DNA of 64,000 nucleotides from Selaginella moellendorffii (Eukaryota > Streptophyta > Lycopodiopsida > Selaginellales > Selaginellaceae), in NCBI RefSeq assembly GCF_000143415.4, contig NW_003314299.1:718980-782979 (forward strand), read 5' to 3'. The notes under the pieces were generated by a model. The model searched no databases. It was not told where the DNA came from and was given only the letters and a program-made list of their open reading frames with translations. Numbering within the stretch: the stretch's first letter is position 1; each line of letters begins with the position of its first letter. This document shows positions 26,741-37,512 of the stretch, in pieces. The position numbers were made by a program, and so were the translations under genes.

Positions 26741-27355
26741 GGCCGCTCCGCCCCCTTTAGGGCTTTAGCGATAAAATTTAAGCTTGTTATTAACCACATC
26801 TTAACTTATCATGCCATAAACTCTGATTAACTAACCTGATAATCATGTCTATTTTAACAACATGCTTAACTAACTTCGTAGCTCGCTAAAAGTTCCATTT
26901 ACCTTGATAATGTCGGCCACATTAACCTTCCACTCTAGCCCGCCGTAAAAGTCAACGCAAAACACCCAGCCCTTGCCGGCATTGAATCTCCACCGCTGGA
27001 TCAAACCTCGCCGGGCGGAGTTTTCAGAGATTTGGGACTCCATTGAAGCGTAGCGGCTGTTCCGACTGTAAGAAAGCAAAGAGTACATGGTAAAAATGGT
27101 ATAAGAAGCTCAACTCTACCGGTGAAAAACATGACTCGCAAAGTCTTGTGGAGTTGACGATGCTTGTGACGATTCCCAGCAAAACGAGAGAAAAGAGTCC
27201 CCATTGATAAGACCTAACTGGTTCCATGCAAAGAGTGGCAAATCCCGTAAGGCAAAAATTGGCAGTGCCATTCTTAGGTGCATGGTTTTGCATGGAAAAT
27301 TAACTCAAAGTTAAATCTTCATGATATACAAGATCAAACACTCTTTACCAATGTC
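26741..27355 (-). other. Region between SEC11 and the PPR gene with a weak small-gene candidate
   Basis: A minus-strand ATG at 27228 (MEPVRSYQWGLFSLVLLG) opens a hydrophobic, signal-like frame. A possible 54-base intron (about 27119-27066) would lead to a second exon with a well-formed frame containing LIQRWRFNAGKGWVFCVDFY and ending near 26902 at a GTAAAT donor. The frames of the two exons do not join cleanly at the obvious splice sites (phase 0 against phase 2), so this is either a small secreted protein with unusual splicing or a relic. I do not recognise a family. Confidence 0.3.
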
Positions 27356-30300
27356 ATGGACAGAATCCAATGCCTGTCTTTGATCCAATCCTGCAAAACG
27401 CTGCCTGCAGCCAGAGAAACTCACGCTCAAGTAAAGAACACTCGTTCCATCCAAGAGAACGATGACTTTGTGTGGAACAAAGTGATAGACATGTATGCAA
27501 GGTGTGGAAATGCCAAGCTCGCGAGGGAAGTTTTCGATTCGCTGCCACAAGACAAAACCATGTTTTCGTGGGAAGCGATGCTCTCCGCCTACACCAAGAA
27601 CGGGCATCTAGACGATGCCAGGCGCATATTCGATGCAATGCCACGGCACACTGTTCTGTCGTGGACTGTCATGCTAGCTGCTTATGCCCGTGAAGGGGAT
27701 CTGGTGGAATCAAAAAGAATATTTGAGAGAATGGAAGAGCGGGACCTCGTTTGCTGGAACGCCATGCTTGATGCTTATGCCCAGAGGGGGTATCTTAATG
27801 AAGCTAAAAGTATCTTGGAGAGAATGGCTTACTGTGACGTGATTTCGTGGACAATTATGCTAAACGCATATTCCGAATCTGGGGACTTGACAGAGGTAAA
27901 AGATGTTTTCAAGAAAATGCCGCAAAAGAACTTGGTTTCGTGGAACTCTATGCTCACGGCATATGCCCAAAGTGGGTATGTGTTTGAGATTGAGCAAGCT
28001 TTTGAGAACATTCCTATGAGGGACGTTGTCTCGTGGAACATTGTTCTTGGTTGCTATGTCAACATTGGAGATTTTCAAGCAGCCAAGGCTGTGTTTGATG
28101 ACATGCCTGCTTGGAGTCTGGTGTCGCTCAATGCAGTGCTGTGTGTAAATTTTCAGCAGGGAAACTGCGAGCAAGCGCTAAATACCTTCAGCGAAATGCC
28201 GGAAAGAGACTTGATTTCTTGGAACGCAATGCTCTCCGGATGTGCCTTGAACGGGCATATTGCAGACGCTTACAAGATATTCCAGAAGATGCCTCAGCGG
28301 GATATGGTGTCTTGGAACACAATACTGGGTGCCTATGCCCAGAAGGGGTATGTCGTAGACGCAGAGAAAACCTTTGCTGCAATGCCTCAGACGGATCCAA
28401 TTTCCTGGAATCTTTTGCTGGGTGGATATACTCAATCTGGAAATTTGGAGAGAGCAAAGTGTTTCTTTGAATCCAGTTCCCATAAAAGTGTTCTTTCCTG
28501 TAACACCATGTTGGCTGCATACACCGAAAATGGCCTTCTGGAGGAGGCCAAGCAGATCTTTGAAGCCATGCCTGTGGGAGATTCCGTCACCTGGAACACA
28601 ATGTTGTGTGGATATGCTTCACAGGCTGGGAATCACGACGCAACAAGAGATTTCCTTGAGGGAATGCCTGAAAAGGACTTGGTATCTTTCACAACGCTTT
28701 TGGGGTCCTTGAATCGAAGCCGGGAGTTTGATCAGGCGAAGGAATTGTTTGATAAAATGCCCGAGCATGACATTGCTTGTTGGAATTGTTTGCTGGTTTC
28801 TTATGCCCAGCAAGGGCATATGAAAGAAACGGCTCGATTCTTCAGCACAATGCCATTTATTGACGACATTTCCTGGAATACTCTTCTCTCCGCTTATGCC
28901 CAAAACGGGGATCTTCAGGGATCTAAGGCTGTGTTTAAGAATCTCTCGTCACCTTCTCTTGCATCATGGAATGCAATGCTCTCGGCCTATGCCCAAAACG
29001 GGCATCTCTTCTCAGCTGTAGAGATCTTTGAAAAGGTTCCTCACAGGGATCTTGTAACTTGGAACGCACTCTTGGGTGCCTATTCCAGAATGGGATCCAT
29101 AGATTCTGTCAAAGTCCTCTTTGACGAGATGCCAGAAAGAGATCTCAGGTCATGGAATGCACTCTTAGGAGCTTATGCTCATTTCAACTTTCTCAATCTT
29201 GCAAAGGGTGTGTTTGATCAAATGCCCTCTCATGATATAGTTTCATGGAACTCATTAATTTCTGGGTATGTCCAGACTGACAAGTTGGCAGAGGCAAGGA
29301 ATTTGATTGATGCCATGCCTCAGTGGAATCTCGTGACGTGGAATGCCATGCTGACTGGATATGCACAGTCAGGGCAAGTAAAGGAGGCCATGCGTTTGTT
29401 CGAGGGAATGCCAGAAGGGGACCTGGTGACGTGGAAGGCAATGCTGGTAGCATATATCCAAACGGGTGATATAAAGAGAGCACATTCCCTGATGGAGAAT
29501 ATGCCACAGCACAGTCTACTCTCCTGGACTGCCCTCGTTGCGGGATATGCCCGAGAAGGGCATATTCACAAAGCCCATGGCATCTTCCAGGGAATCCCAC
29601 GGCTGGACGTGGTGTGCTGCAATGTCATGCTGGTGGCATATTCCCAGAGCGGGGATCTGGAGAACACCAAATGCCTGTTCGATGGCATGGAGCAACGAGA
29701 TTCCGTGTCGTGGACCTCGATGCTGATGGGATATTCGTCGCTGGGCTATGTGGAGGAGGCCAAGCGCGTGTTCGATTCCATGCCCCAACATCAGCCAGTG
29801 TCGTGGAACGCGATGCTCGCGGCCTTCTCCCAGAACGGGCAAATCCGCGACGCGGAGATTATCTTCGCGGAGATGCCGCAGCGCGATCTCATCTCCTGGA
29901 ATTCGATGCTGGCGTGCTACACGCAGCACGGACGCCTGGATCGCGCGAGGAAAACCATGCATCGAATGCCGGAGCGCGACACAATCTCCTGGACGTCGAT
30001 GCTGGCGGCGTTTGCGATCGCGGGGCAGAGCTCCGCCGCCCTGGACGCGTTCAAGGCGATGAAGCTCGAGGACTGCATCGACGATACCTGCTTCGTGTCG
30101 GTGTTCGCGGCGTGCAGCCACAGCGGCGATCTGGCGGCGGCGCGGAGCTTCTTCGCGTCCATCGCCATGGATTTTGGGATCCAGCCTTCAAAGCAGCACT
30201 ACTGCTGCATCCTAGATCTCCTGGGCCGCCTAGGGCATCTGGATGCCGCGGAGGATCTCATCGCATCCATGCCCTACGTCCCGGAGCTCCTGGATTGGAC

Positions 30301-30463
30301 GTGCTTGCTCGGAGCTTGCAAGAACCACTCGGGCGCCAAGAGCGGGAATAGGGCGGCCACTGGCGCCTTGCGGCTCAACGTACGGCACCCGCCAGTGTAC
30401 GTCCTCGTTTCAAGTTTGATTGCCGCGCGGGAAACCATATCCACGTCAATCGATGTTTGCTGA
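27356..30463 (+). CDS. Intronless pentatricopeptide repeat protein, E-type, about 29 repeats
   Basis: One exon of 1035 residues starting at the first true ATG of the frame (27356). Residues about 45-950 are an almost unbroken run of roughly 29 motifs of 31 residues, each of the type AK..FD.MP.RD.VSWN.ML.AYAQ.GH, i.e. S-class PPR motifs. The C terminus has ACSHSGDLAAARSFF, the HYCCILDLLGRLGHLDAAED motif and LLDWTCLLGACKNH, marking the start of the E domain. It then stops soon after, without a complete E2 or DYW deaminase domain. Such proteins bind organelle RNA in a base-specific way and act in C-to-U editing, often recruiting a separate DYW protein. No clear organelle transit peptide is visible before the first repeat; an upstream exon could supply one. 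Confidence 0.93.
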   Translation: MDRIQCLSLIQSCKTLPAARETHAQVKNTRSIQENDDFVWNKVIDMYARCGNAKLAREVFDSLPQDKTMFSWEAMLSAYTKNGHLDDARRIFDAMPRHTVLSWTVMLAAYAREGDLVESKRIFERMEERDLVCWNAMLDAYAQRGYLNEAKSILERMAYCDVISWTIMLNAYSESGDLTEVKDVFKKMPQKNLVSWNSMLTAYAQSGYVFEIEQAFENIPMRDVVSWNIVLGCYVNIGDFQAAKAVFDDMPAWSLVSLNAVLCVNFQQGNCEQALNTFSEMPERDLISWNAMLSGCALNGHIADAYKIFQKMPQRDMVSWNTILGAYAQKGYVVDAEKTFAAMPQTDPISWNLLLGGYTQSGNLERAKCFFESSSHKSVLSCNTMLAAYTENGLLEEAKQIFEAMPVGDSVTWNTMLCGYASQAGNHDATRDFLEGMPEKDLVSFTTLLGSLNRSREFDQAKELFDKMPEHDIACWNCLLVSYAQQGHMKETARFFSTMPFIDDISWNTLLSAYAQNGDLQGSKAVFKNLSSPSLASWNAMLSAYAQNGHLFSAVEIFEKVPHRDLVTWNALLGAYSRMGSIDSVKVLFDEMPERDLRSWNALLGAYAHFNFLNLAKGVFDQMPSHDIVSWNSLISGYVQTDKLAEARNLIDAMPQWNLVTWNAMLTGYAQSGQVKEAMRLFEGMPEGDLVTWKAMLVAYIQTGDIKRAHSLMENMPQHSLLSWTALVAGYAREGHIHKAHGIFQGIPRLDVVCCNVMLVAYSQSGDLENTKCLFDGMEQRDSVSWTSMLMGYSSLGYVEEAKRVFDSMPQHQPVSWNAMLAAFSQNGQIRDAEIIFAEMPQRDLISWNSMLACYTQHGRLDRARKTMHRMPERDTISWTSMLAAFAIAGQSSAALDAFKAMKLEDCIDDTCFVSVFAACSHSGDLAAARSFFASIAMDFGIQPSKQHYCCILDLLGRLGHLDAAEDLIASMPYVPELLDWTCLLGACKNHSGAKSGNRAATGALRLNVRHPPVYVLVSSLIAARETISTSIDVC

Positions 30464-30643
30464 CGTGTTTGCCGGCGGAGAAGCCACGTTGAGCTCGCCA
30501 TGTCAGCTGGGCTAATGACGTGGGTGATACAACGGCTGGAGATGGGCCACGTAGAAGAAAAGAATGACACGTAGAGGTACTTTTTCGACGCACCCATCGG
30601 TTAGGGCTTACATTTTTCCCGGTTCTTTCGCAGGACTGGGCCG

Positions 30644-31801
30644 ATGGCCATGGATCCGCCCAAGACGCCCAGTGTGGGCTTGGATCGCGCCGCCGTGGAT
30701 CGCAAGCTCTCGGCGCCCAAGGGTGAGATCGAGAAGGCCGCCAGCGCCAGGCGACAGTCGTTCATGAAGGCGCCACACGAGAAGCCGGCGATGCAATACG
30801 ATGCCGATGTGTTGCTGCGAGCTCTTTGCAAGCCCTGGGAAATGGTAAGCACAGCTTCTTCTGGAGAAAGAAAATTTTCTCTTTTTTACATTGTTTGGTT
30901 TCTCAGGGTGGTCATACACACGATTTCCTGCTTTGCCATCGCTCGGCAAGGAGTACCGATCTATACAAGCACTATGAGACGGACAAATACTTGATCAAGG
31001 TAAGTTCTCGTCTGCGATTTCTCGAGTCTAAAAAACTTCTTTTTTCTCCCCAGAAACATGAAAAAATGGTAGCCGAGAAGGTTGCCTGGAACAGGCAAAG
31101 GAAGCTACGAGAGGACATGCTTCATCTCTTGACAAGGCTACATTCCATCGAGAAGCAGCGACGTCGCTTTATAGGTCTACGAATCATCCGTTGCCTCTGA
31201 GCCAACCCTGCCTGCCATCACCACCGTGAATGTGCTGCCTTGAGGGGTCGGGGTTAGAGTGTAGAGCCATTTAGCAAAGCGACTTTGGCTATGAGGTGAC
31301 GGATTTGGTTACTTTCTTGTGTGCTGATTCGTGTCTCTTTGCTCTCTTTCTGTTTTTCCAGAGAAACGCAGAGAGAAACATCCCGAGGATTTTGAGGACA
31401 TACCCGACGACTTCAAGGAAGAGAATGAGAACATCAAAGTGGGAGCGATCAATCTCGCAAACACTTTCTTCGAGAAGAGAGCGTCCCAGCTTGCGTTGCT
31501 GCGGCCTTATAAACCAGCCCCGGCTTATCCAGAGCACCCTGTAGTACCGCCGCCGCCAGCAACCACGACAAGCCTCATCGAGCCGCCAAAGTATGTTTTG
31601 GAGCCTTTAGATCCCAAAACAGGTACACGGCTTTTCAAAGTTTGCTGCATCTCCACTTTGATCACGTCTTGATTCTCGCGTTTTCTAGTTGCGTTGAGGG
31701 AGGAGGTGGAAAATCTCAACCTCTTCGACGAGAAGCTGCAAACTCTATTACCTCCGGCACCAGGAAGCGCAAAGTCCTTTCCAAAGAAGAAGAAGAAGTA
31801 A
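30644..31801 (+). CDS. Unrecognised conserved-looking protein with basic coiled region
   Basis: Five exons (30644-30843, 30907-30999, 31054 to about 31171, about 31363-31621, about 31689-31801) join in frame. An N-terminal Lys/Ala-rich segment is followed by the compact aromatic stretch FLLCHRSARSTDLYKHYETD, then a charged helical region with EKMVAEKVAWNRQRKLRED. After that come a short acidic segment (HPEDFEDIPDDFKEENE), a proline-rich stretch (APAYPEHPVVPPPPATTT), a second helix (LREEVENLNLFDEKLQTLL) and a C-terminal run of lysines that could be a nuclear signal. Regular splice sites and consistent phases argue that this is a working gene. I do not recognise the family and assign no function. 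Confidence 0.7.
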
Positions 31802-32090
31802 AGGTCCTCGCCAACGGTTCACTTGTGCTTCGGTGCGTCTTTTACCTTTTCCAAATCAAGTTTATGGTTCTAAGCAAGGCAGTGGATCCAACGGCCGCTG
31901 CCCGAGCCACGAAGCTACACTGCGGCCATTCACAACCTTATCTCCAGCTTATCCACGGTCATCCAATTGGCATCCTTGGCATCGGATGGTGTTTATGAGC
32001 AAAACCAAGTGACACAAAAGAGGTGGAAGCCAAAAGAGGTATAGTAGAGGAAGAGCTACAAACTTAACAGGTACAGCAGTAGCAGCAGCC

Positions 32091-32408
32091 ATGGCGAGCG
32101 CAGTGGCCTCCTCGCTCTCCTCGATCGCTAGCACCAAGGCCACTATCACGACGAACAGGAACAGGAAGGCCGGGGGAGTGAGCTCGGTGGTGAGGTGCCA
32201 AGCCAGCGAGAAAAAGGACGAAGTGATCAAACGCAGGGCCATGGTTGCGAGTGTGGGAGTGGCACTCTTGTCCATGGTTGCCACTGGAGCTGCCAAGGCT
32301 ATTCCGCCGGTTCCAGAGGGCGAGCCAAAGCGCGGCACCAAGGAGGCCATCAAGAAGTATGCCAACATTTGCCGATCCATGCCCACTGCTGCGGTGTGTC
32401 ATGGCTGA
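32091..32408 (+). CDS. PSBTN: Photosystem II PsbTn (nuclear-encoded 5 kDa protein)
   Basis: One exon of 105 residues. The N terminus is a Ser/Thr-rich chloroplast transit peptide (MASAVASSLSSIAST). Then comes a twin-Arg thylakoid-transfer segment (KRRAMVASVGVALLSMVA) ending in a TGAAKA-type cleavage site. The mature part of about 35 residues, PEGEPKRGTKEAIKKYANIC followed by RSMPTAAVCHG, matches PsbTn, with its two conserved cysteines. PsbTn is a lumenal low-mass subunit of photosystem II near the oxygen-evolving complex. Length and layout are normal. Confidence 0.92.
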   Translation: MASAVASSLSSIASTKATITTNRNRKAGGVSSVVRCQASEKKDEVIKRRAMVASVGVALLSMVATGAAKAIPPVPEGEPKRGTKEAIKKYANICRSMPTAAVCHG

Positions 32409-32710
32409 GCTCGAGCAAGCTCGAGTTCCAGCGTGCTACCAGAGCTTACTCATTTGGGTGTGTATATATCATTCCTTTCATTCATCTTGCTTGTGTTTTT
32501 TGTCTTGATTTCTATGAATGTTTGCAAACAGGTTCTCCAGTGGTCTGGTCTATGTAAAGAAAAATTTCTTCCATGTGCAATTAAATGGAAAGACTTTTAC
32601 TGTGAAAAGGTAGTTAAGCAGTAATGTTTAACTTAATTACCTTTTGACTTAATGCACTATTTAATTTGATGAAGAGTGCACTGCCCTAACTATCCTTTTT
32701 CGACCACGAC
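32409..32710. other. PsbTn 3' flank and AT-richer spacer before the kinase
   Basis: No coding content. The last 150 bases are noticeably more AT-rich than the genes on the left, a property shared with the kinase gene and its 3' flank. Confidence 0.4.
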
Positions 32711-33571
32711 ATGGAAAAATACAGTTTTGGGAGAGTGTTGGGGTGTGGTAGTGAAGGAAAAGTGATGCTGGGGTGTAACAATCAAAACCATAACAAGGTA
32801 GCAATTAAGTATTTAGGACAAGAGCACTCTATTTTGAATGCTATGGTGAATGAGGTAGAAATCTTGGAAGAGTGTGCTGGGCATGTGAATATCATCAATC
32901 TTCTGGATGTTACAACAAACAAGAATGGCAGCTTCATGGTCTTTGAGTTGATGGAAACAGACCTAAGACATCATAAGAGGTTTGAAGGACATGAGATCAG
33001 ATCGTTCATGAGGCAGATCCTTTCGGGGCTTGCATGGATCCACTCCAACAAAATTGTCCACCAGGATATAAAGCCCGAAAATCTGCTAGTGAAAGGTGGT
33101 GTGGTAAAGCTTGCTGACTTTGGTCACGCACGAAGGTTGTGGGAACAACCTAGGGAATGTTTTGGGACACTGTCATATCATTCTCCCGAGCAACTCAAGG
33201 GTGAGAGGGGCCTTTACTCTACAGCAATAGACATATGGGCAGCCGGGTGTGTCTTTGCAGAGATGGTTTTAGAGTTTCGGTTATTTGATCCCATAGACTA
33301 TGAATTTATGAATGAAGAGGATCGGAAATGCCAAATGATGGAATTAATTCAAGCATGGAATTCATGGTCAGAATTGGAGCTTATAGTAGGCGATAAGAGC
33401 ACTGTGGAGCTTATGGCAAGGATGCTAAAGGTGGATCCTTGCAAAAGGATTTCTGCCCAAGGGGCATTAAAATCCAAGTATTTTGGTTCTGTGGAGGTGG
33501 GCACCCCAAGTATGCAAATGGTTGGTACTGGTGTTTGTAAGAATTTCAATTTGGCATGTATTGCTCATTAA
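32711..33571 (+). CDS. Intronless CDK-like protein kinase with HQD catalytic motif
   Basis: One exon of 286 residues. It has a Gly-rich loop GCGSEGKV (11-18), AIK lysine (33), hinge FELMETDL, catalytic loop VHQDIKPENLL with HQD (117-119) in place of HRD, LADFGHARR (DFG 136-138), an activation segment ending FGTLSYHSPEQL and DIWAAGCVFAEM. The layout is that of the CMGC group, CDK-like. It lacks introns, although kinases of this group in plants are usually split, and its base composition is AT-richer than its neighbours. This suggests retroposition or insertion. All residues for catalysis are present except the regulatory Arg of HRD, so it may be active without activation-loop phosphorylation. 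No specific ortholog is assigned. Confidence 0.85.
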   Translation: MEKYSFGRVLGCGSEGKVMLGCNNQNHNKVAIKYLGQEHSILNAMVNEVEILEECAGHVNIINLLDVTTNKNGSFMVFELMETDLRHHKRFEGHEIRSFMRQILSGLAWIHSNKIVHQDIKPENLLVKGGVVKLADFGHARRLWEQPRECFGTLSYHSPEQLKGERGLYSTAIDIWAAGCVFAEMVLEFRLFDPIDYEFMNEEDRKCQMMELIQAWNSWSELELIVGDKSTVELMARMLKVDPCKRISAQGALKSKYFGSVEVGTPSMQMVGTGVCKNFNLACIAH

Positions 33572-33741
33572 AATGTGTATGAAAAAAGAAAAATACATCT
33601 ATTCACTAATTACGCCAAATGTAAGAAAAAGGGGTGTATCACATTTAAAATCCAAAGAAAAGAGAAAAAGGAAATCTATTACTACAGGACGCGTGTCGTG
33701 TAACGTGTCCATCACAGTTTTAGGGTTCTTCAGTCTCAACG

Positions 33742-35794
33742 ATGAAGCGGGTGAATGCGGCGCGCGTCTTCTCCAGGCTCCTCGCCCAGAATGCCCCAGC
33801 AGCTGAATCCAGGGGGGCGCCATCCGATCTCTCCTCGTCTGGCGCCACGGCGCTGGCCGATCGCGGCCCCTTTGCCTCGCGTCTCAAGAGCCGCGCCGTG
33901 CTGGGATTCGATGGCGACGACACATTCAAGTTCCTGCAAGGCCTGGCAACCAACGACGTTCTCCAGCTCGAGGCCGACGAGCACTCCGCCAAGCTGGGAA
34001 CGCCCACTCCCAATCAGCCGGGCGTCGTCCAGCCCCCAATCTACACTGGGATTCTCAACCCCCAGGGGAGGTTCTTGTTTGATATGTTCCTCTACAAGCC
34101 TGTGCAGGAATCCGAGAAGCTGGGCAAGGGTGGCGATGCTCCAGGGGCTGGCAAGAGTGTTCCACAGCTCGTTGCCGATGTGGATGCTGCCAGTTTTGAC
34201 GATCTCATCGCTTATCTCAAAAGGTATCCAAAATTCGATTTCTTCTTGCTCAAGTTCTTCCTCATGGTTTTCTAGTGCCTTTTTTTATTTGGTTTGCTTT
34301 CATCATTAGTATGTTTCTCGCATCAACTTCTTTACCAGTTGTCTTTCCATTCTCCTGTTTTTTTCTTTTTTCTTTGGCTGGGGTGTTTTTGCAAGTTTAT
34401 TTCATCGCAAAAAAATTCTTTTATGTCATAATGGGAATTTGCTCCGATACCTTTTTTTCGTCTTTCCATTCTGCTGTTGCTTCGCTTCTTTATTTTTTGT
34501 TTCCTTCTCTGCCTGGGTGCGACTTTGCAAGATTTTATGCTAGTTATTCCTTGTTTGTATAAAAACAATGAATTTTTATATGTCATACTCGAATGGTTTT
34601 CATTTGCTTACGTTCCATCAGGTTTCTTGTTTGTTTTTCCAGATGCATCTCTTAAATTCTTGTCCAACGTCCGTAAAACTTTTTCGGTTTTTAATCTTCC
34701 TCCAGGTACATTTTACGCTCCAAAGTCAATATCGAGGACCTTTCGAAGGATCTCTGCGCCTGGCAACGCTTTGGCGGTGCTCTGGCAGGTTCTTCCACTT
34801 CCGAGACTGGCGCTGGCAACATCGGCTGGGCTGGAGGCCGGGACTTGAGTGGGACAACCGCTGCGGAAGGAAATGGAAAAGGCTGGCGATGGTTTAAAGA
34901 TCCCAGGCTCGACGCGCTTGGATTCCGTGGCGTCTTCTCCTCTGGCATAACACGTAAGAATCTGTCCAAGGTTTGTCAGTCACGAGAAGAGACTCACCAA
35001 GAAGAAACTTTTGATCAACTCTTGTTTTAGAACAGCGCCTTTGGTCGAAGCTGATCAAGAAGTTGACGAGGAGTATTACCTTCTCTGGCGACTTGAGCAG
35101 GGAGTTCCCGAAGGCCCGGCTGAAATTCCTGGAGGTGAGTTAATCACTTTTCCACTTACGGTTTCGTGCAAACTTAGAAGCTGTAAACTTCTTTCTTTCT
35201 TTTCCCAGGAGAAGCCATTCCACTCGAGTACAACATGGCCGCTCTCAACGCCATCAGCTTTGAGAAAGGCTGCTACGTCGGACAGGAACTAATAGCAAGG
35301 ACGCATTACCGAGGAGAAATTCGCAAGAGGCTCATGCCTGTAAACTTCGTTCTGGAAAACGGAGAAGGTACTTTTTCTTGCTCTCCATTCTTTTAGTTTC
35401 TCTTTAGGATCTCGTACTCGACGCGAGCGTGCTTCCTTCCACAACTCTCCAAACACGGCAGCTTGTAGAAAGCTTTCTTCTTTAGAGTCTCCAGCTAGTC
35501 GTGAGCTTTCATCCTCGGTAGCAGCTCACGAAACTTCAGCTCTCATGGTTTGCTTGTTTAATCGCAGAAATGCGCGAGGGAGTGGCTCGTGGCACAGAGA
35601 TTATGGATGGAGAAACCGGGAAGAAAGTGGGGTCAGTGGTCACAGCTCTTGGCTCGCGAGGATTGGCGATGGTGAGACTGGAGGCGGCAGCTAAAGACAG
35701 ACTGAAGCTCCAGAGCGTGGACGGTGGCGGCGGCGCTTTCGTGAAGCCCATTCGGCCCAAATGGTGGCCCAGTCAATGGGGCACTGTTGACTAA
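33742..35794 (+). CDS. IBA57: IBA57-like mitochondrial Fe-S cluster assembly factor
   Basis: Five exons (33742-34223, 34706-34953, 35036-35134, 35209-35367, 35568-35794) join in frame to 404 residues. The Arg-rich start [16 protein letters not shown] looks like a mitochondrial presequence. The body is the GcvT-like fold: [55 protein letters not shown], and the signature [19 protein letters not shown] with the functional Cys of the KGCxxGQE motif. IBA57 works with ISCA proteins in late mitochondrial [4Fe-4S] cluster maturation. A decayed second copy is at about 43.1-44.4 kb, and this copy is followed by a relic of the channel gene that follows the other copy. Confidence 0.93.
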
Positions 35795-35854
35795 CCGGGC
35801 CACTGGTGATATGGCCAAGAGTTTAGCCAACAACAAAATGATGGGCATATCCCT

Positions 35855-36260
35855 GGGAATATCGCCTCTACATTTTAGGGTTTATAACAATGAATTTCAA
35901 GGAGCGAGAAAGAAAACTGGATCATCAACGCGAAGAAGATGAGGGAGGAATCGGCGACAAGGACGTGGAGATGGGGAGGGGCCAGCGCCGCGAGCCTGGA
36001 GCAAGCAATGCCAGCGACGACGGCGGCAGTGTCCATGGATGGCGGATCATCTGAGAGACCCAAGAACACACATTGATGGCGTCCATGGGCATTGGGCATT
36101 CGAATCGGCTGCTCGTGAGCAATTCGCCCAGCGCGTCCGACCACAAGCGATCGAGCTTTAGCAGCGCCGCCAGCTGCAGCAAGCCTCCAAAAACTCCAAG
36201 CTCGACCACCCAAGGCATATCCACCGCAAGAACTACGTGCTCTTCCGAACGCGATCCCAT
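35855..36260 (+). pseudogene. 5' relic of a SLAC1-type anion channel gene
   Basis: This stretch matches the promoter and the first 120 or so codons of the intact channel gene at 44698: the TTTAGGGTTTATAACA leader, the block encoding the acidic start, ASLEQAMPATTAVSMDG in shifted frames, the LNRLLVSN region and the YVLFRTRS region. Small insertions and deletions break the frame, and similarity stops near 36260. The membrane domain is absent. It forms the second half of the duplicated IBA57-channel block. Confidence 0.8.
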
Positions 36261-37512
36261 ACTAATAATCGAACCCGCAAGCAGTGTCCTTGATTCGGAC
36301 TTAATCTTAAGGTTATGGAGAAGTCCCTAGAGAATACAGAAGCCGCAGGCGATATGAGCAGCAACACCGACATCCAGGAAGCTGTAGAATACATGGAAAT
36401 GCTACGTGCTTATTGTGACACACATTCTCGAACCAAAAAGTCAGTGTTCTCTTCTTTTTCCAGGTTTCCAATTTTTTAATAGCTGCCAACGAGCTTCTTG
36501 CCTTATGCCTATGCTTGTTGGAGCTTTGCTATCTGTGTTGGCTTTACAAATAGCGATATGAGCAATAATTTCATGTTCTAATGTTTTCTTTTTTCTCACA
36601 GGAAACTACGTGTCTTTTCTTGCAAATCTCGTGGTGTTCCTGTATAAATGGTAGCCATTTGGCAACGAATACAAAACCAAAGCCGTTTGGAGCTATTGCC
36701 TCGACTGCAAATGGTAACAATTGGAGTACACACCTGTCAGCACTAACATTTTCTCAGTCCTTTGCATACAGGTTGAACTCCTTTTTAATATCACTTACTC
36801 TCACAAATTTCCTTCTCGACATGCCTTTACTCTGGAAAAAGAAGAAGTCACTCGGTTGTGGAACTGTGTAGAACCTTTCATCGGATTCATAACTAGAGGT
36901 ATCCATGACCTGCCGAATTCTTTCTCTTTGATAAAAGTGAGGGAAACGGCATCAACCAACCTTTCATGAGGTCATTTTGAGCTCCTCTCAAAAGAATGTG
37001 AAGCTGAAAAGCAACAAGTAATCTTATGTTCATGCCTACTGTCACCATATGACATTCCCCAGTACTTGAGAGACTGACTTATTAGGCATGAACTCCTATA
37101 TCAAACAACCACTGTGACTCATTCTGAATATAATAAACATTTGTTTCTTGAAATGTGACCCAGCACAGCTAGATTATTTGGGAGGCCTGGAACAGAATTG
37201 GCGACAATCCTGGCGCTTGCTTGGCAGACACTCCAATTATGATCCAATCTGATACTCTCCTTCTCTTCCAAAATTAAAAGTAAGATTTACATGAGCCAAG
37301 GAGGGAATCCAGCCAAGTCATGGTAATGAATTCACTGCTCCAGCCATGGGCCTTGATTGATCGCCAACGCACGAACTTTGTTTAATCCCACAAAAATTTG
37401 TTTAATTGCGTTTGCTGGGAAAAAGTATAACATTCTCATGTATGTCCGAGATCCATCCCTTCACGCTCCAGAAAGAGAAGCTCTTCTTTCTCGCAGGCAA
37501 GTTGGTCTTTAA
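36261..37512. other. Gene-free accessory DNA
   Basis: No supported gene. Several short frames (for example 36581-36871 on +) lack domains and splice logic. Composition falls gradually toward AT-rich. Probably old insertion DNA between the two duplicated blocks. Confidence 0.35.

Noticed and set aside
29614-30351. 245-codon plus-strand frame inside the PPR gene
   Set aside because: Out-of-frame shadow of the PPR repeats, Arg/Gly/His-rich, in GC-rich coding DNA.
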